A stretch of 64,000 nt of DNA from Paenibacillus_E sp052115445 (GCF_052115445.1 NZ_JBFRGR010000001.1:248001-312000), one strand, 5' to 3'; counted from the first letter of the stretch, positions 17,081 to 25,586 are shown. The notes: generated by a model from the letters alone, not told the origin. Translations and numbers: made by a program.

Positions 17081-17958
17081 TATCTATTTTCGCTTTCCTT
17101 TGTTTGCCTAACAGGAACGATATGTCGACCAGATTGGTACATTTGCCAACCAGCATATGATAAAACACCAATGATAATAACGCCTATACTCAGTGACCAG
17201 ATGATGGGATGATACGGGTCCGTGAGAGGAACATAGGCCAGTGCATCTTTATGTTTCATAAAGATTTCATCCAGCACTTGGTTCAAATTCACGATTCCAG
17301 CTTCTAGCGGTCTAATAGGCATTGGTTTCGTATTCACATTTGTACGAAGGAAGACGATTAAGGAATCTAACTTCTCAATGGATGATGGATCACGACTAAT
17401 GATTAACGAGGGATGAATAATGGCGATATGTTGCGATAACTTACCAAATTCTTCTATTGCTTCTTGCTGTTTATTAGCCTTAACTTGCTGACTTAGCATT
17501 TGACTATCATTTTGCAGAACCTTATAGTATTGCAGCCACATGGGCTGGTTCTTATGAGAAAGCGCATCTGTTGCTAGACGGATTTTGGCAACAGCTACTT
17601 GTCCATCAGTTGGTGAGTAATTGACCGCATTATACACTCGTTTCGCATCTGTGACGGTTGCAGTCAAAGCATTCAATCCCTCAATGGACGTAATTCCTTC
17701 AAATGAAATTTTCGGAATTTGATCTGATAATTGAATCAACTTATTTCTAGCCTCAGCAACTTGTCCAGACATCGTAAATGTATACATTTCTTCGGCAATC
17801 TGATTTAAAAACGAAATCCGCTCTACTTGAACTGGGTCTATAGGTTTACTAGCTTTTCCAACAGTATGTTGAGTGGTACCGCAAGCTGCAAGTAAACAAA
17901 GAACAAGGCCGAGTAAGATCGTCACCGCTATCCCTCTTATCGCTCTATCGAAAAACAT
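17080..17958 (-). CDS. ypjB: Sporulation protein YpjB, lipoprotein
   Basis: A 292-residue membrane-anchored protein. It begins with a lipoprotein signal (hydrophobic VTILLGLVLCLLAACG with lipobox LAAC, Cys near residue 26) and ends with a transmembrane helix (WSLSIGVIIIGVLSYAGW) and a basic tail. The middle is helical. Family members are expressed during sporulation in Bacillus, but their exact role is not established. GGAGGGG precedes the ATG. It lies between ypjC-type and ypjA-type genes as in B. subtilis. Confidence 0.85.
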   Translation of the reverse strand: MFFDRAIRGIAVTILLGLVLCLLAACGTTQHTVGKASKPIDPVQVERISFLNQIAEEMYTFTMSGQVAEARNKLIQLSDQIPKISFEGITSIEGLNALTATVTDAKRVYNAVNYSPTDGQVAVAKIRLATDALSHKNQPMWLQYYKVLQNDSQMLSQQVKANKQQEAIEEFGKLSQHIAIIHPSLIISRDPSSIEKLDSLIVFLRTNVNTKPMPIRPLEAGIVNLNQVLDEIFMKHKDALAYVPLTDPYHPIIWSLSIGVIIIGVLSYAGWQMYQSGRHIVPVRQTKESENR

Positions 17959-18012
17959 GGGACATCCCCTCCTTCACCATCATCATATGGAGGTTCGTCC
18001 CGCTTTAGACCA

Positions 18013-18672
18013 TCAGGTATTCACTTTCAACATTTTTTTCTCTCTTACCATTAAACACGTAATCGCAATCCAGATTCCAATGATACTCAAACATATCGTG
18101 AAGAATTGAATCGTTCCCAAATAGGGATGCAACTCGCGTTGGAGTCTTGGGAAAACTCCTCTTTCATAGTCCATGAAATCGTTCCAAAATGTCCAAATTG
18201 CCACCAGTACAATAGCAGGCAAGCGGAATGAAAACCAACGAACAAATAACAGCGCTTCCACAGCCATTGCCAAATGAGACGCGGTCAGCATCCATCCATC
18301 CCAACCAACAGCTGCCCCATGCCAAGCACCTGCCCAAATCATCGTAACTGCCCAGATCCCATATTTAAATGATGTGATAAGCCCAAAAGCTTCAACAAAG
18401 CCGCGAATAGCCCTAAACAGCTTACTCGTTGGTTTGGTAAGGGACCGATCGACAATCAAGTAACCAACAGAAAGGGTGAAAAATAAACTTGCAGTCGGAC
18501 TATCCGGTACAAAAAACACATACCATACCGGATTCTCCGCAATGGTGTCTACCATTTGAAGCCAATACCACTCATAGCCATATACGGTACCTAGTAAATT
18601 GCTTATAAAAAGCAACCATAGCATTCTCTTACTAAGTAAGAAGTCTTTGCTCCACAAATAGGAAACGGACAT
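18013..18672 (-). CDS. DUF1405 family membrane protein (YpjA orthologue)
   Basis: A 219-residue polytopic protein with about six hydrophobic segments, for example MLWLLFISNLLGTVYGYEWY and FTICLSIIGIWIAITCLMV. The ATG at 18672 is preceded by AAAGGAGGGG seven bases upstream, so the longer frame to 18759 is not used. It lies directly downstream of qcrC, separated by a terminator, as in many Bacillales. Function unknown; the conserved link suggests some tie to the cytochrome bc complex. Confidence 0.85.
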   Translation of the reverse strand: MSVSYLWSKDFLLSKRMLWLLFISNLLGTVYGYEWYWLQMVDTIAENPVWYVFFVPDSPTASLFFTLSVGYLIVDRSLTKPTSKLFRAIRGFVEAFGLITSFKYGIWAVTMIWAGAWHGAAVGWDGWMLTASHLAMAVEALLFVRWFSFRLPAIVLVAIWTFWNDFMDYERGVFPRLQRELHPYLGTIQFFTICLSIIGIWIAITCLMVREKKMLKVNT

Positions 18673-18724
18673 GTTGGCCCCTCCTTTAGAATCAAGTTCG
18701 ATATGTAGACCATCTAAAATTTCC

Positions 18725-18756
18725 AAAAAAAACCTGATCACTTTCGCGACCAGGTT
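18725..18756 (-). terminator. Intrinsic terminator after qcrC
   Basis: AACCTGGTC and GATCAGGTT arms around a GAAA-type loop, followed by eight T on the minus strand, starting six bases after the qcrC stop. Confidence 0.85.
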
Positions 18757-18762
18757 CACATT

Positions 18763-19653
18763 TTATTGAGTTTTTTGTTTCGATAACCACTCAGCTAACT
18801 TATCAATATCGGCATCTGTTAAGCCTTTATCGATATTAGGCTTATACATAGCAGGCATGTTGCCTTTACCATTTTTGATAATGCCCATAATGTCATCTTT
18901 CGTGTGTCCATCGCCTACACCTAACAAAGCGGGTACACCAGAAGCTGGCATTCCTTTAAGCTGTGCACCGTGACATGCTAAGCAAGTTGCTTTTGCATAA
19001 ATCGCAGCACCTGGGTCATCAGCAGCAACAATTGCAGCTGCTTTTTTCGTTTCCTTCTTCGCACCCTGGCCAGCTGCTCCACCTTTGTTAGCGTGCATTT
19101 CTTCTTCACGCTTGATGTGCTCTGGAATGATGTTTTTCTCTTTAAGCTCAACTTGATAGTGAGACCAAGATGTGTACGTTAGGTATGTACAAGCGATCAA
19201 AGATAAAATCATTAGGCTTGAAGCAATTGGTCTTCTGTAGAAGCGACGTTCTTTACCTGTATCCAAGAATGGAGCCAGTAATAATCCGCCGAAAAGTAAA
19301 CCTGGTACTACAACCGCTCCAAGAACTACATAATCACCCGATGTATAAGGGTATTTCAGCAATTGATACATGAACAAGAAATACCAGTCAGGCATCGGAA
19401 TAAATGCTGTGTTCTTCGGATCCGCAGGATAACCTAACGGAGCTGGGTCGGACATAACTAGAACTAGCATACCGACCAAGACAACGACACNAACCATCCA
19501 TTCTTTCAACAAGAAGTTTGGAATGAAGGCTTCTGATTTACCTGGGTAAGCAGAGTAATCTCTAGGAATCAGTCGTTGTTCTTGCGTTTTCTTAATTACG
19601 CGGGAATCCCCTACGTAAACGATTTTTTCATCAGACTTATGACCATGCGCCAC
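18763..19653 (-). CDS. qcrC: Menaquinol-cytochrome c reductase, fused cytochrome b subunit IV / cytochrome c subunit
   Basis: The N-terminal half carries three membrane helices equivalent to subunit IV, with the quinol-site segment MPDWYFLFMYQLLKYP. A basic Ala/Lys-rich linker (AAGQGAKKETKKAAA) leads to a C-terminal cytochrome c domain with the haem motif CLACH (about residues 222-226) and a probable Met ligand in GNMPAMYKP. This b/c fusion is characteristic of Bacillales. One N at 19491 leaves a single residue undetermined. It is the last gene of qcrABC. Confidence 0.96.
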   Translation of the reverse strand: MAHGHKSDEKIVYVGDSRVIKKTQEQRLIPRDYSAYPGKSEAFIPNFLLKEWMVXVVVLVGMLVLVMSDPAPLGYPADPKNTAFIPMPDWYFLFMYQLLKYPYTSGDYVVLGAVVVPGLLFGGLLLAPFLDTGKERRFYRRPIASSLMILSLIACTYLTYTSWSHYQVELKEKNIIPEHIKREEEMHANKGGAAGQGAKKETKKAAAIVAADDPGAAIYAKATCLACHGAQLKGMPASGVPALLGVGDGHTKDDIMGIIKNGKGNMPAMYKPNIDKGLTDADIDKLAEWLSKQKTQ

Positions 19654-19673
19654 GCTATTCGCCCCTCCCTAAA

Positions 19674-20345
19674 TTATAGCGGTCCGGAAATACCTTGTTT
19701 GCGAATCATGAAGAAGTGTCCGGCAAGCAAAGCGAGCAGAACGCCAGGCAGGAAGAACACATGAATAGCAAAGAACCGTGTTAGTGTTTGTGCACCAACA
19801 ATGCTTCCGCCTTGCAGCAATGTTTCGATGTACGGTCCAGCGAATGGTACCGATGCTGCAATTTTCATACCTACTTGTGTTGCAAAGTAAGCTTTGTTAT
19901 CCCATGGAAGCAGGTATCCCGTAAAACCAAGACCTAACATAACGAAGAAAATGAGCATGCCTACTACCCAGTTCATTTCACGTGGAGCTTTATAAGATCC
20001 TGTGAAGAACACGCGCAGGGTATGTAAGAACATCATTACGATAACTAAACTAGCTCCCCAGTGGTGCATACCTCTGACGATAACACCGAAAGCTACTTTA
20101 TGTTGGAGGTAATCAACACTTGCATAAGCATTGATAATATCAGGTGTGTAATACATAGTAAGGAACATACCTGACAAAATTTGAATTACTGTGATGAAAA
20201 ACGTCAATCCGCCAAAACAATAGACGAATGCGGAAAAGTGATGAGCAGGGTTAACGTGTTCTGGCACCTCGTGATCCGCTACATCTCTCCACATAGGCGT
20301 AATATCAAGACGTTCGTCAATCCAGTTGTATACGTTTTTAAACAT
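19674..20345 (-). CDS. qcrB: Menaquinol-cytochrome c reductase cytochrome b subunit
   Basis: A 223-residue short cytochrome b with four transmembrane helices. Haem-ligand histidine pairs are visible in VNPAHHFSAFVYCFGG/GMHHWGASLV and in FLHTLRVFF and AIHVFFLPG. GYLLPWDNKAYFATQVG matches the conserved quinol-oxidation region. With QcrA and QcrC it oxidises menaquinol and passes electrons to cytochrome c in the membrane. It lies 20 bases before qcrC. Confidence 0.97.
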   Translation of the reverse strand: MFKNVYNWIDERLDITPMWRDVADHEVPEHVNPAHHFSAFVYCFGGLTFFITVIQILSGMFLTMYYTPDIINAYASVDYLQHKVAFGVIVRGMHHWGASLVIVMMFLHTLRVFFTGSYKAPREMNWVVGMLIFFVMLGLGFTGYLLPWDNKAYFATQVGMKIAASVPFAGPYIETLLQGGSIVGAQTLTRFFAIHVFFLPGVLLALLAGHFFMIRKQGISGPL

Positions 20346-20362
20346 CTGATCGTGACGCCCCC

Positions 20363-20908
20363 TTATACTCTAGTGTTAGCATGCAGTTGTCCAACATACA
20401 CGAAACCATTCTCTACTTTTGTTGTGTATTCGTCTAGCGGTTTAGGTGCTACAGCAAGGTTCTTGCCGTCTTGCGTATAATGCGCACCATGACATGGACA
20501 GAAATACTGATCTTTGTAAGCAGGGTTATCGTTCCAGTTAACCGTACAGCCGAGATGCTTACACGTCGGATTTAACGCGAATAGAGCACCTTTACTGTCC
20601 TTGGAAATCCATGCTACGAGTTCAGCATCACTTTCGTACCAGCCATCTACCTGATGGACTTGGAACGTAAACGCTTGTGGGACATTCGTAATTTTACTTT
20701 CTTCGACAACTTTAACCCAGTCCGATGCTGCTTTTGGCTGAAGGACAGGATCAACGGCAAACCGAATCATCGGTATGATAATGCCGGCCCCCATGAATCC
20801 ACCAGCGCCACCAAGGGTATAAGAAAGAAATTGTCGACGAGACATTTCGCGTTTGGTCCCGGGTTTCTTCCCATGCTGTTCTTCATTGTGATTGTTATGA
20901 TCACTCAT
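20363..20908 (-). CDS. qcrA: Menaquinol-cytochrome c reductase Rieske iron-sulphur subunit
   Basis: Rieske protein of 181 residues. The N-terminus carries RRQFLSYTLGGAGGFMGAG, a Tat-type twin-Arg membrane anchor. The cluster-binding motifs are CKHLGC and CPCHGAHY. The ATG at 20908 is about eleven bases after GTAGGAGGG; an in-frame GTG at 20974 lacks a ribosome site. It is the first gene of the qcrABC operon. Confidence 0.95.
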   Translation of the reverse strand: MSDHNNHNEEQHGKKPGTKREMSRRQFLSYTLGGAGGFMGAGIIIPMIRFAVDPVLQPKAASDWVKVVEESKITNVPQAFTFQVHQVDGWYESDAELVAWISKDSKGALFALNPTCKHLGCTVNWNDNPAYKDQYFCPCHGAHYTQDGKNLAVAPKPLDEYTTKVENGFVYVGQLHANTRV

Positions 20909-21014
20909 TCTCAGGTCTACCCTCCTACATTGGCCGAAGTCCGAACCCTCTCGGACATCAGCTACCTCTATCACGTGTCGTTCGACATTACACTACATAA
21001 CTAGGACATTTCTA

Positions 21015-21043
21015 ATAATAGCCTACGTCTACTAGGTCGTCAA
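21015..21043 (-). promoter_or_regulatory. Sigma-A promoter of qcrABC
   Basis: TTGACG (21038-21043) and TATTAT (21015-21020) on the minus strand are separated by exactly 17 bases. Transcription would begin near 21008, giving a leader of about 100 bases that includes a GTCCGA/TCGGAC hairpin at 20939-20956 just before the qcrA ribosome site. Confidence 0.65.
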
Positions 21044-21193
21044 GAATTCATAACTCCTTTTATTGGATTGAAATCTTCGCTTTCGGACAAATTTTAACGA
21101 AATTGTCACAACTTTTTGCAAGCCACATTCATCCATTACTACCCTTATCTTGCGCATTTTTTTTCCATTAATACACGACTTCACCAAAGTTAC

Positions 21194-21622
21194 TCAGGCA
21201 GGGTACCAAAGTTGCTGAACTTGTTTGGAAATACCTGATCGAATTGCCTCTGATTGCTGCACCCATTGCTCTTTATCGACAACGATCAACAAATCAGTTT
21301 CGGCTGATTGCCAGTGAATTGCTTCCGGATGCAAGGTTATTACGATTATGTAACGAAATCCACTTTTCTTCAATTGATGTACGATGGTCTCCACTTGCTC
21401 ACTTGCACCCGTATCTGCTATGTAATGAAGAGCTGGATAAGTGACAACTCTGCCTTTGTAAGGAATCTCGATAATTTCCATGACATCACGGAGCCGCTCT
21501 AACACGGCAGTCACTTGCATCGGATCCTCAATCCCTGTCAACCCCGTAACAGGCAGAAGACACGTATCCAAGTAGGGCTTCAATTCCGTCCATTCTTGTG
21601 CAACAATTTCATTAAACTTCAA
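21194..21622 (-). CDS. DUF2487 family protein (YpiF orthologue)
   Basis: A 142-residue soluble protein that matches the YpiF/DUF2487 family by size, position and sequence features such as EWTELKPYLDTCLLPVTGL and TYPALHYI. Translation probably starts at the TTG (21622) nine bases after GGGAGG. In B. subtilis it precedes qcrA in the same way. Molecular function unknown. Confidence 0.85.
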   Translation of the reverse strand: MKFNEIVAQEWTELKPYLDTCLLPVTGLTGIEDPMQVTAVLERLRDVMEIIEIPYKGRVVTYPALHYIADTGASEQVETIVHQLKKSGFRYIIVITLHPEAIHWQSAETDLLIVVDKEQWVQQSEAIRSGISKQVQQLWYPA

Positions 21623-21692
21623 GGTGTAGCGCCTCCCTATCTTTTACCAAAAGAACATCCGCTATGTAGCGCAAGCTCAACTTGTACTAAGT

Positions 21693-21721
21693 ACTTTAAT
21701 CTGTCATCACCTACCTGTCAA
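21693..21721 (-). promoter_or_regulatory. Sigma-A promoter upstream of the DUF2487 gene, flanked by two palindromes
   Basis: TTGACA (21716-21721) and TAAAGT (21693-21698) on the minus strand lie 17 bases apart. GTACTAAGTAC (21684-21694) overlaps the -10, and TATACTTAGTATA (21743-21755) lies upstream. Their centres are 60 bases apart and share the core TACTwAGTA, so they may be operators for an unidentified dimeric regulator. Confidence 0.5.
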
Positions 21722-21762
21722 TCAAGTATTCAGTCTTCCTTATATACTTAGTATACACAGAC

Positions 21763-21795
21763 AAAAAAGACATGGGATTGGTATCCTCATGTCTT
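21763..21795 (-). terminator. Intrinsic terminator after the IDEAL-domain gene
   Basis: AAGACATG and CATGTCTT arms with an inner GGATACC/GGT pairing are followed by six T on the minus strand, about 30 bases after the stop of the upstream gene. Confidence 0.8.
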
Positions 21796-21825
21796 CATGT
21801 TTACTTACTCATGCGCAGCTAATGA

Positions 21826-22014
21826 TTACCCTAGTGATTGTAAAATCCTTAATTCAGACGTTAGCGCCAAAAAGGATGTCTGATCGCCTTTAGCAAGAGC
21901 GCTATCGATTTCCTTATAAAGATTTTCTTCTCTATATTTGCGTAAGGCATTATCCCAAATCATTTCCGCGAAAAGTGCCAGCAGCGCATCGTTAGATACA
22001 TTCATTTTTCCCAT
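21826..22014 (-). CDS. IDEAL domain-containing protein (YpiB-related)
   Basis: A 62-residue protein consisting largely of an IDEAL-type domain, with LFAEMIWDNALRKYREENLY and IDSALAKGDQTSFLALTSEL. The ATG at 22014 follows GGAGG by eight bases; a longer frame to 22083 lacks support. B. subtilis YpiB is longer and has an extra N-terminal UPF0302 domain, so this is a shortened version at the same site. The domain is a small helical module of unknown function. Confidence 0.8.
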   Translation of the reverse strand: MGKMNVSNDALLALFAEMIWDNALRKYREENLYKEIDSALAKGDQTSFLALTSELRILQSLG

Positions 22015-22189
22015 GAGACCTACCTCCAAATGTTGTCCGCGGTTTGTCAGGAGCTTCTTTTTCGCAAAAATATATGTCTGCATATGGTGTACGCCAACCC
22101 GTTGTTATGCTCCTATTACATCATATTCACTAGCTAATTCAACGCTTCATTCAAAAGCCCGTTTGAACGGGAATGTGTTAATACCTAGA

Positions 22190-23311
22190 TCAGAAGAGTA
22201 CCACTTTATCTTCCTCTGCAAGACTAATTCCTCGAATCACTTTAGAACCTAGCTTAGTGACCTGAATAACTGCTCCATACGTGTGATCTTCACCTATCCG
22301 GATCAAACCCATGTGCATCATCATTTGTATGATTCGCTGCTCGACAATGGATGCTGAACTATCATAGTAAAATGGTTTAACTAATTTACTAAACAAATCT
22401 ACAATCGAAGCCATCGTCACCCATTGCTCACAAAGCCGATCCAACCAAACCGATATACCTTGCAGATTCGGAATCGGATTTTTGTAGAGCCTTAGCCAAA
22501 ATGTGTACACATCCGTTACTGTTTCTTTCTTCCCTTCCAGTAATCGTGCCTTTCCTGCTTCTGTAAGGCGAAGCACCAGGTCATGCTCACTGATCAGTTG
22601 GTGGTAATAGCAATAGTCATAGATTAGTGAAAATCTATTCGGGTATTCCTTGAACATTCGTCCGTAACCGAATCGCCATGTTCCCTTTGTTACCAATCCT
22701 TCTTGAACAGATAAGATACTGAGGAGCTGACCCAGTTGTCTTTTGTACATAAAACCTTCTGCTGTTAATGGCATTTCTTGCTGAGCAATCGCGGTTAAGA
22801 AATGAAATATGTCGTCGACTAGAAGTGATTGTTCATCACGATATACCGTTGGTTCATCTGTTTTCATTAATTCTTGCTTAAATTGTTTCGCTAACGCATC
22901 ACTAAATCTTCGCTTTAAATCCGCTGGAACATGAAAAAGGTATTTGGTCTGTTGGGAGTGTCCGTTAAACAGCCATCCTAATTTTTTGAATTTCAAGATC
23001 ATATCCCTTGGATTCCAATCTCCAGGTGACTCTTCTTTCTGAAAGCGTGACTGCTGGGCTCTAGCGATGAGTTCCTCCATACTAAACGAATTGCGAGGAT
23101 CCGAAAGCAAGGAGTTGAGGAAGCGAATATTTTCCAAACTAAGACTTTGAATGTGTTTTTCGAATATGTCTTTGCGCATGGCCGTACTCAGGATCGATTG
23201 AATCAACTCATTCTTAGAATGACCATTGCACTCACACTCGTAGGTATGTGCAATTCGGCCTAATTCATGGATATCGGCATAGCTGAGCATATCCGCTAGG
23301 TTCATTTCCAT
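22190..23311 (-). CDS. Conserved hypothetical protein
   Basis: A 373-residue soluble protein with no family I recognise with certainty. It is rich in helices; the N-terminal part (MLSYADIHELGRIAHTYECE) resembles the start of helicase-associated or SAP-like modules, and the C-terminal part (IIQMMMHMGLIRIGED to VTKLGSKVIRG) resembles a winged helix, so a DNA-related role is possible but unproven. One N at 23323 falls just before the ribosome site. It takes the place of the TPR gene ypiA of B. subtilis. No signal peptide or membrane helix. Confidence 0.7.
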   Translation of the reverse strand: MEMNLADMLSYADIHELGRIAHTYECECNGHSKNELIQSILSTAMRKDIFEKHIQSLSLENIRFLNSLLSDPRNSFSMEELIARAQQSRFQKEESPGDWNPRDMILKFKKLGWLFNGHSQQTKYLFHVPADLKRRFSDALAKQFKQELMKTDEPTVYRDEQSLLVDDIFHFLTAIAQQEMPLTAEGFMYKRQLGQLLSILSVQEGLVTKGTWRFGYGRMFKEYPNRFSLIYDYCYYHQLISEHDLVLRLTEAGKARLLEGKKETVTDVYTFWLRLYKNPIPNLQGISVWLDRLCEQWVTMASIVDLFSKLVKPFYYDSSASIVEQRIIQMMMHMGLIRIGEDHTYGAVIQVTKLGSKVIRGISLAEEDKVVLF

Positions 23312-23398
23312 CCTACATCTCCNATCTGGCGGAGCATTCTACTCCGATGTTTCTAGTAACCATTATGGGATTTTTTCCCGAAAATATTCCGTAACAAA

Positions 23399-23429
23399 CA
23401 AAAAAACATGACTCTATCGAGTCATGTTT
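23399..23429 (-). terminator. Intrinsic terminator after the histidine phosphatase gene
   Basis: A perfect AAACATGACTC/GAGTCATGTTT stem with a four-base loop is followed by a T run on the minus strand, five bases after the stop codon. Confidence 0.92.
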
Positions 23430-23433
23430 ACTT

Positions 23434-24024
23434 TCATACCATCGTTTCCGAGGTCGTTTGCAAATGGGTTAAACAATTATACAATTGAAGCTCCCATTGA
23501 TCACTTTGTCGCAACAACAAGGTCAACGAGGTATTCTGCAGGAACTCCTCTTGATTCAATTTCAAAACACGAAGCACTTGAACAATAAAACCTCCATGAG
23601 AGATGAGCAAGATGTTCTTATCAGGGTAGAGATTCAAAATCTCTGTTTCAAGCTCCAGCCATCTTGCCCAGAGATCGCTGTCCGACTCTTGACCCAAATC
23701 CTGAAGCTTCCAATCGGCCCCCCAGCGCTCTTCACGTTCAGCGACAGTAGTTCCTTCGACTAACCCATATTTACGCTCTCTTAAGCGTTTATCTGTGCGC
23801 AATAGAGGGATGCCAGACAGTGTGGAAATAATTTGTGCGGTTTCATTCGCACGCTTCAAGTCACTGCTAATGATGCCATCCCAACTTTCTTGAGACAGAC
23901 GCAGCCCAAGTAATCTTGCTTGCTCTCTGCCTTCGTCCGTTAAGTCTGTATCCAACTGTCCTTGCAGCTTGCCTAATCGATTCCACTCTGTGCTTCCGTG
24001 GCGTATAAACCCTATCGTTGTCAT
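23434..24024 (-). CDS. Histidine phosphatase family protein (phosphoglycerate mutase-like)
   Basis: A 196-residue member of the histidine phosphatase superfamily. The catalytic motif FIRHGSTEWN is at the N-terminus (RHG near residues 8-10), DLTDEGREQA and SSDLKRANETAQI follow, and the second catalytic histidine is in LLISHGGFI. Size and motif pattern fit broad-specificity phosphatases (PhoE, CobC types) better than glycolytic GpmA, which is longer. Substrate unknown. It is encoded 46 bases after the anti-sigma gene. Confidence 0.88.
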   Translation of the reverse strand: MTTIGFIRHGSTEWNRLGKLQGQLDTDLTDEGREQARLLGLRLSQESWDGIISSDLKRANETAQIISTLSGIPLLRTDKRLRERKYGLVEGTTVAEREERWGADWKLQDLGQESDSDLWARWLELETEILNLYPDKNILLISHGGFIVQVLRVLKLNQEEFLQNTSLTLLLRQSDQWELQLYNCLTHLQTTSETMV

Positions 24025-24049
24025 TCTTTTACCTCCCGCGCTAGAAATG

Positions 24050-24072
24050 CAAAATGCTCCACCAGGAGCATT
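24050..24072 (-). terminator. Small hairpin terminator after the anti-sigma gene
   Basis: AATGCTCC and GGAGCATT form an eight-base stem with a four-base loop and a short T-rich tail on the minus strand. It overlaps the anti-sigma stop codon. The weak tail suggests partial read-through into the phosphatase gene. Confidence 0.55.
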
Positions 24073-24700
24073 AAGTTTTCGTTCTTGATAACCAATTCAT
24101 GATAATAATGGTTGCTACTAATCCAAGAAGCGATACGACTAATAAGTAATGGGGGTACGAATGGATCGGTCCAACATGAAAACGCAAAGGTTCCATGAAA
24201 CTAGGATTCAGACTGGCTACGGCATCACCCAACTTATGTCCATTCAAAGATTCTGTGCCGCTAATTTTTAACGCTTGTGGTGCTTCAAGATCGTAAAGTG
24301 AATTGTCCGCGGAAGCCAATGTTGACTGTGGAGAACCATCATATACGATGGCAAATAAAAAACTAAATACAAAAAGAGCTAGACAAAAAGCAATAACCGC
24401 CGTCAAATTCCGTCTTAATTTATAGGAAATCGAATACATCCGTTCGGAAACTGGAATTCGCCATGATTCATCCTCGTAAATTCGGCTCATTACTTTCGTG
24501 GAGACTAGAGGCTCAAAGTCCGTCAGTTCCTCGTCAGTTGCAGCAGTGCGGATCAGAATCATGCTCTCTTCCCATATTTGAAATTCCTCTTTACAGGCAT
24601 CGCATGTTTCTAAATGCTTATCTACTGCTGCACGACGCAGGTCATCATTCGGCAAATCCCAATAGACTCCAAATAATTCCTGGATCTCACTACACTTCAT
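24071..24700 (-). CDS. Anti-sigma factor with zinc-binding ZAS domain and two membrane helices
   Basis: A 209-residue protein with the ZAS zinc motif HLETCDAC (His29, Cys33, Cys36) that in known cases binds and inhibits an ECF sigma factor. Two hydrophobic segments follow, AVIAFCLALFVFSFLFAIVY near residues 100-120 and LLVVSLLGLVATIIIMNWL at the C-terminus, so the region between them is probably outside the membrane. It begins six bases after the sigma gene stop, a normal sigma/anti-sigma pair. The signal sensed is unknown. Confidence 0.9.
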   Translation of the reverse strand: MKCSEIQELFGVYWDLPNDDLRRAAVDKHLETCDACKEEFQIWEESMILIRTAATDEELTDFEPLVSTKVMSRIYEDESWRIPVSERMYSISYKLRRNLTAVIAFCLALFVFSFLFAIVYDGSPQSTLASADNSLYDLEAPQALKISGTESLNGHKLGDAVASLNPSFMEPLRFHVGPIHSYPHYLLVVSLLGLVATIIIMNWLSRTKT

Positions 24701-24706
24701 CGCTAG

Positions 24707-25288
24707 TCATCCCTTCGATTCTTCGAATATCGGTTCACTGAAATAAGGATCCAGATGCAATTTGACTGATGCTCTCGCTCTAAATAGGAGAGATTTCACT
24801 GAGCTGACGGTTTGACCCAAAATGTTGGCAATTTCCTGATAATCCATCTGATCATATTCGCGTAGAATCAAAGCCGATCTTTGCTTCTCAGGCAAGCTAT
24901 TAATCGCTTCGCGAACCATGGACACCTTTTCGTTCCTCAACATGGCCTGCTCTGGCATCGCATCAAAAGAAGCATGCGGTGTAAGTCCGCTTTGCTCCAA
25001 CGACACCTGGACACTTTTATTTTTGCGCAGCTCACTCAATACGGTATTACGGGCAATCGTATATAACCAAGTAGAAAAAGATGCCTCGATCTCACGGAAA
25101 GAATGCAAACTGCGATACGCTTTATAAAATGTTTCATTACACAAATCTTCCGCGATAGCTTCCATCTGTGTGCTCTTTAGCATGTGATAAATAAAGGCAA
25201 GGATTTTACGCTCGTAACGACGCATAAGCTCGTTATACAGTTGAACATTTCCATCCTTGATTTCTCTGATCAATTGGGAATCGGTCAT
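24707..25288 (-). CDS. RNA polymerase sigma factor, ECF type
   Basis: A 193-residue sigma-70 family protein with region 2 (AEDLCNETFYKAYRSLHSF, FSTWLYTIARNTVLSELRK) and region 4 (INSLPEKQRSALILREYDQ, DYQEIANILGQTVSSVKSLL) and no region 3, the ECF layout. The ATG at 25288 lies about ten bases after AGGAGGG. It is paired with the adjacent membrane anti-sigma gene. A 9-bp inverted repeat (25321-25360) lies just upstream. I found no convincing autoregulatory ECF promoter. Confidence 0.93.
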   Translation of the reverse strand: MTDSQLIREIKDGNVQLYNELMRRYERKILAFIYHMLKSTQMEAIAEDLCNETFYKAYRSLHSFREIEASFSTWLYTIARNTVLSELRKNKSVQVSLEQSGLTPHASFDAMPEQAMLRNEKVSMVREAINSLPEKQRSALILREYDQMDYQEIANILGQTVSSVKSLLFRARASVKLHLDPYFSEPIFEESKG

Positions 25289-25320
25289 TACGTGGCGACC
25301 CTCCTCGCGATTCCGGGTAC

Positions 25321-25360
25321 CACTCCAACTGTTCATACATGTTTTACTACGGTTGGAGTG
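25321..25360. repeat. Inverted repeat upstream of the ECF sigma gene
   Basis: CACTCCAAC (25321-25329) and GTTGGAGTG (25352-25360) are perfect nine-base arms separated by 22 bases, ending 32 bases before the sigma start codon. It could form a leader hairpin or serve as a bipartite protein site. No T run follows, so it is not a terminator. Confidence 0.6.
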
Positions 25361-25559
25361 AAAAGTTGCGTTATATTTGTAAAAAAAGTGTGAAGTCGAA
25401 ATTGAGCAAACATTTAGCCTCTAACCTATTCTCGATTAAATACGAGATTCCTGCTAGATTCGACAAATTGTTGGATAAAGTTCATATTTCTACTACTTCT
25501 CTACTATCGACATCTAGCTGCATTCCTTTTATATATATTTTTAAAAAAGGCAAAAAGAC

Positions 25560-25586
25560 AAAAAAAAAACCGCCGAATCGGCGGTT
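25560..25586 (-). terminator. Strong intrinsic terminator (small RNA and/or polysaccharide deacetylase gene)
   Basis: A perfect nine-base GC-rich stem, AACCGCCGA pairing with TCGGCGGTT around a single-base centre, followed by ten T on the minus strand. With the tight loop the inner pair probably opens. It also lies downstream of the deacetylase gene and could end that message too. Confidence 0.88.

Noticed and set aside
21090..21125. Rex operator upstream of qcrABC (TTGTGA half-site)
   Set aside because: Only one half of the TTGTGAAATATTTCACAA consensus is present and the other half matches poorly; it also lies upstream of a good promoter at a distance.
25330..25375. ECF-type autoregulatory promoter (AAC ... 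CGT) before the sigma gene
   Set aside because: AAC and CGT elements exist but are about three bases too close compared with known ECF promoters.
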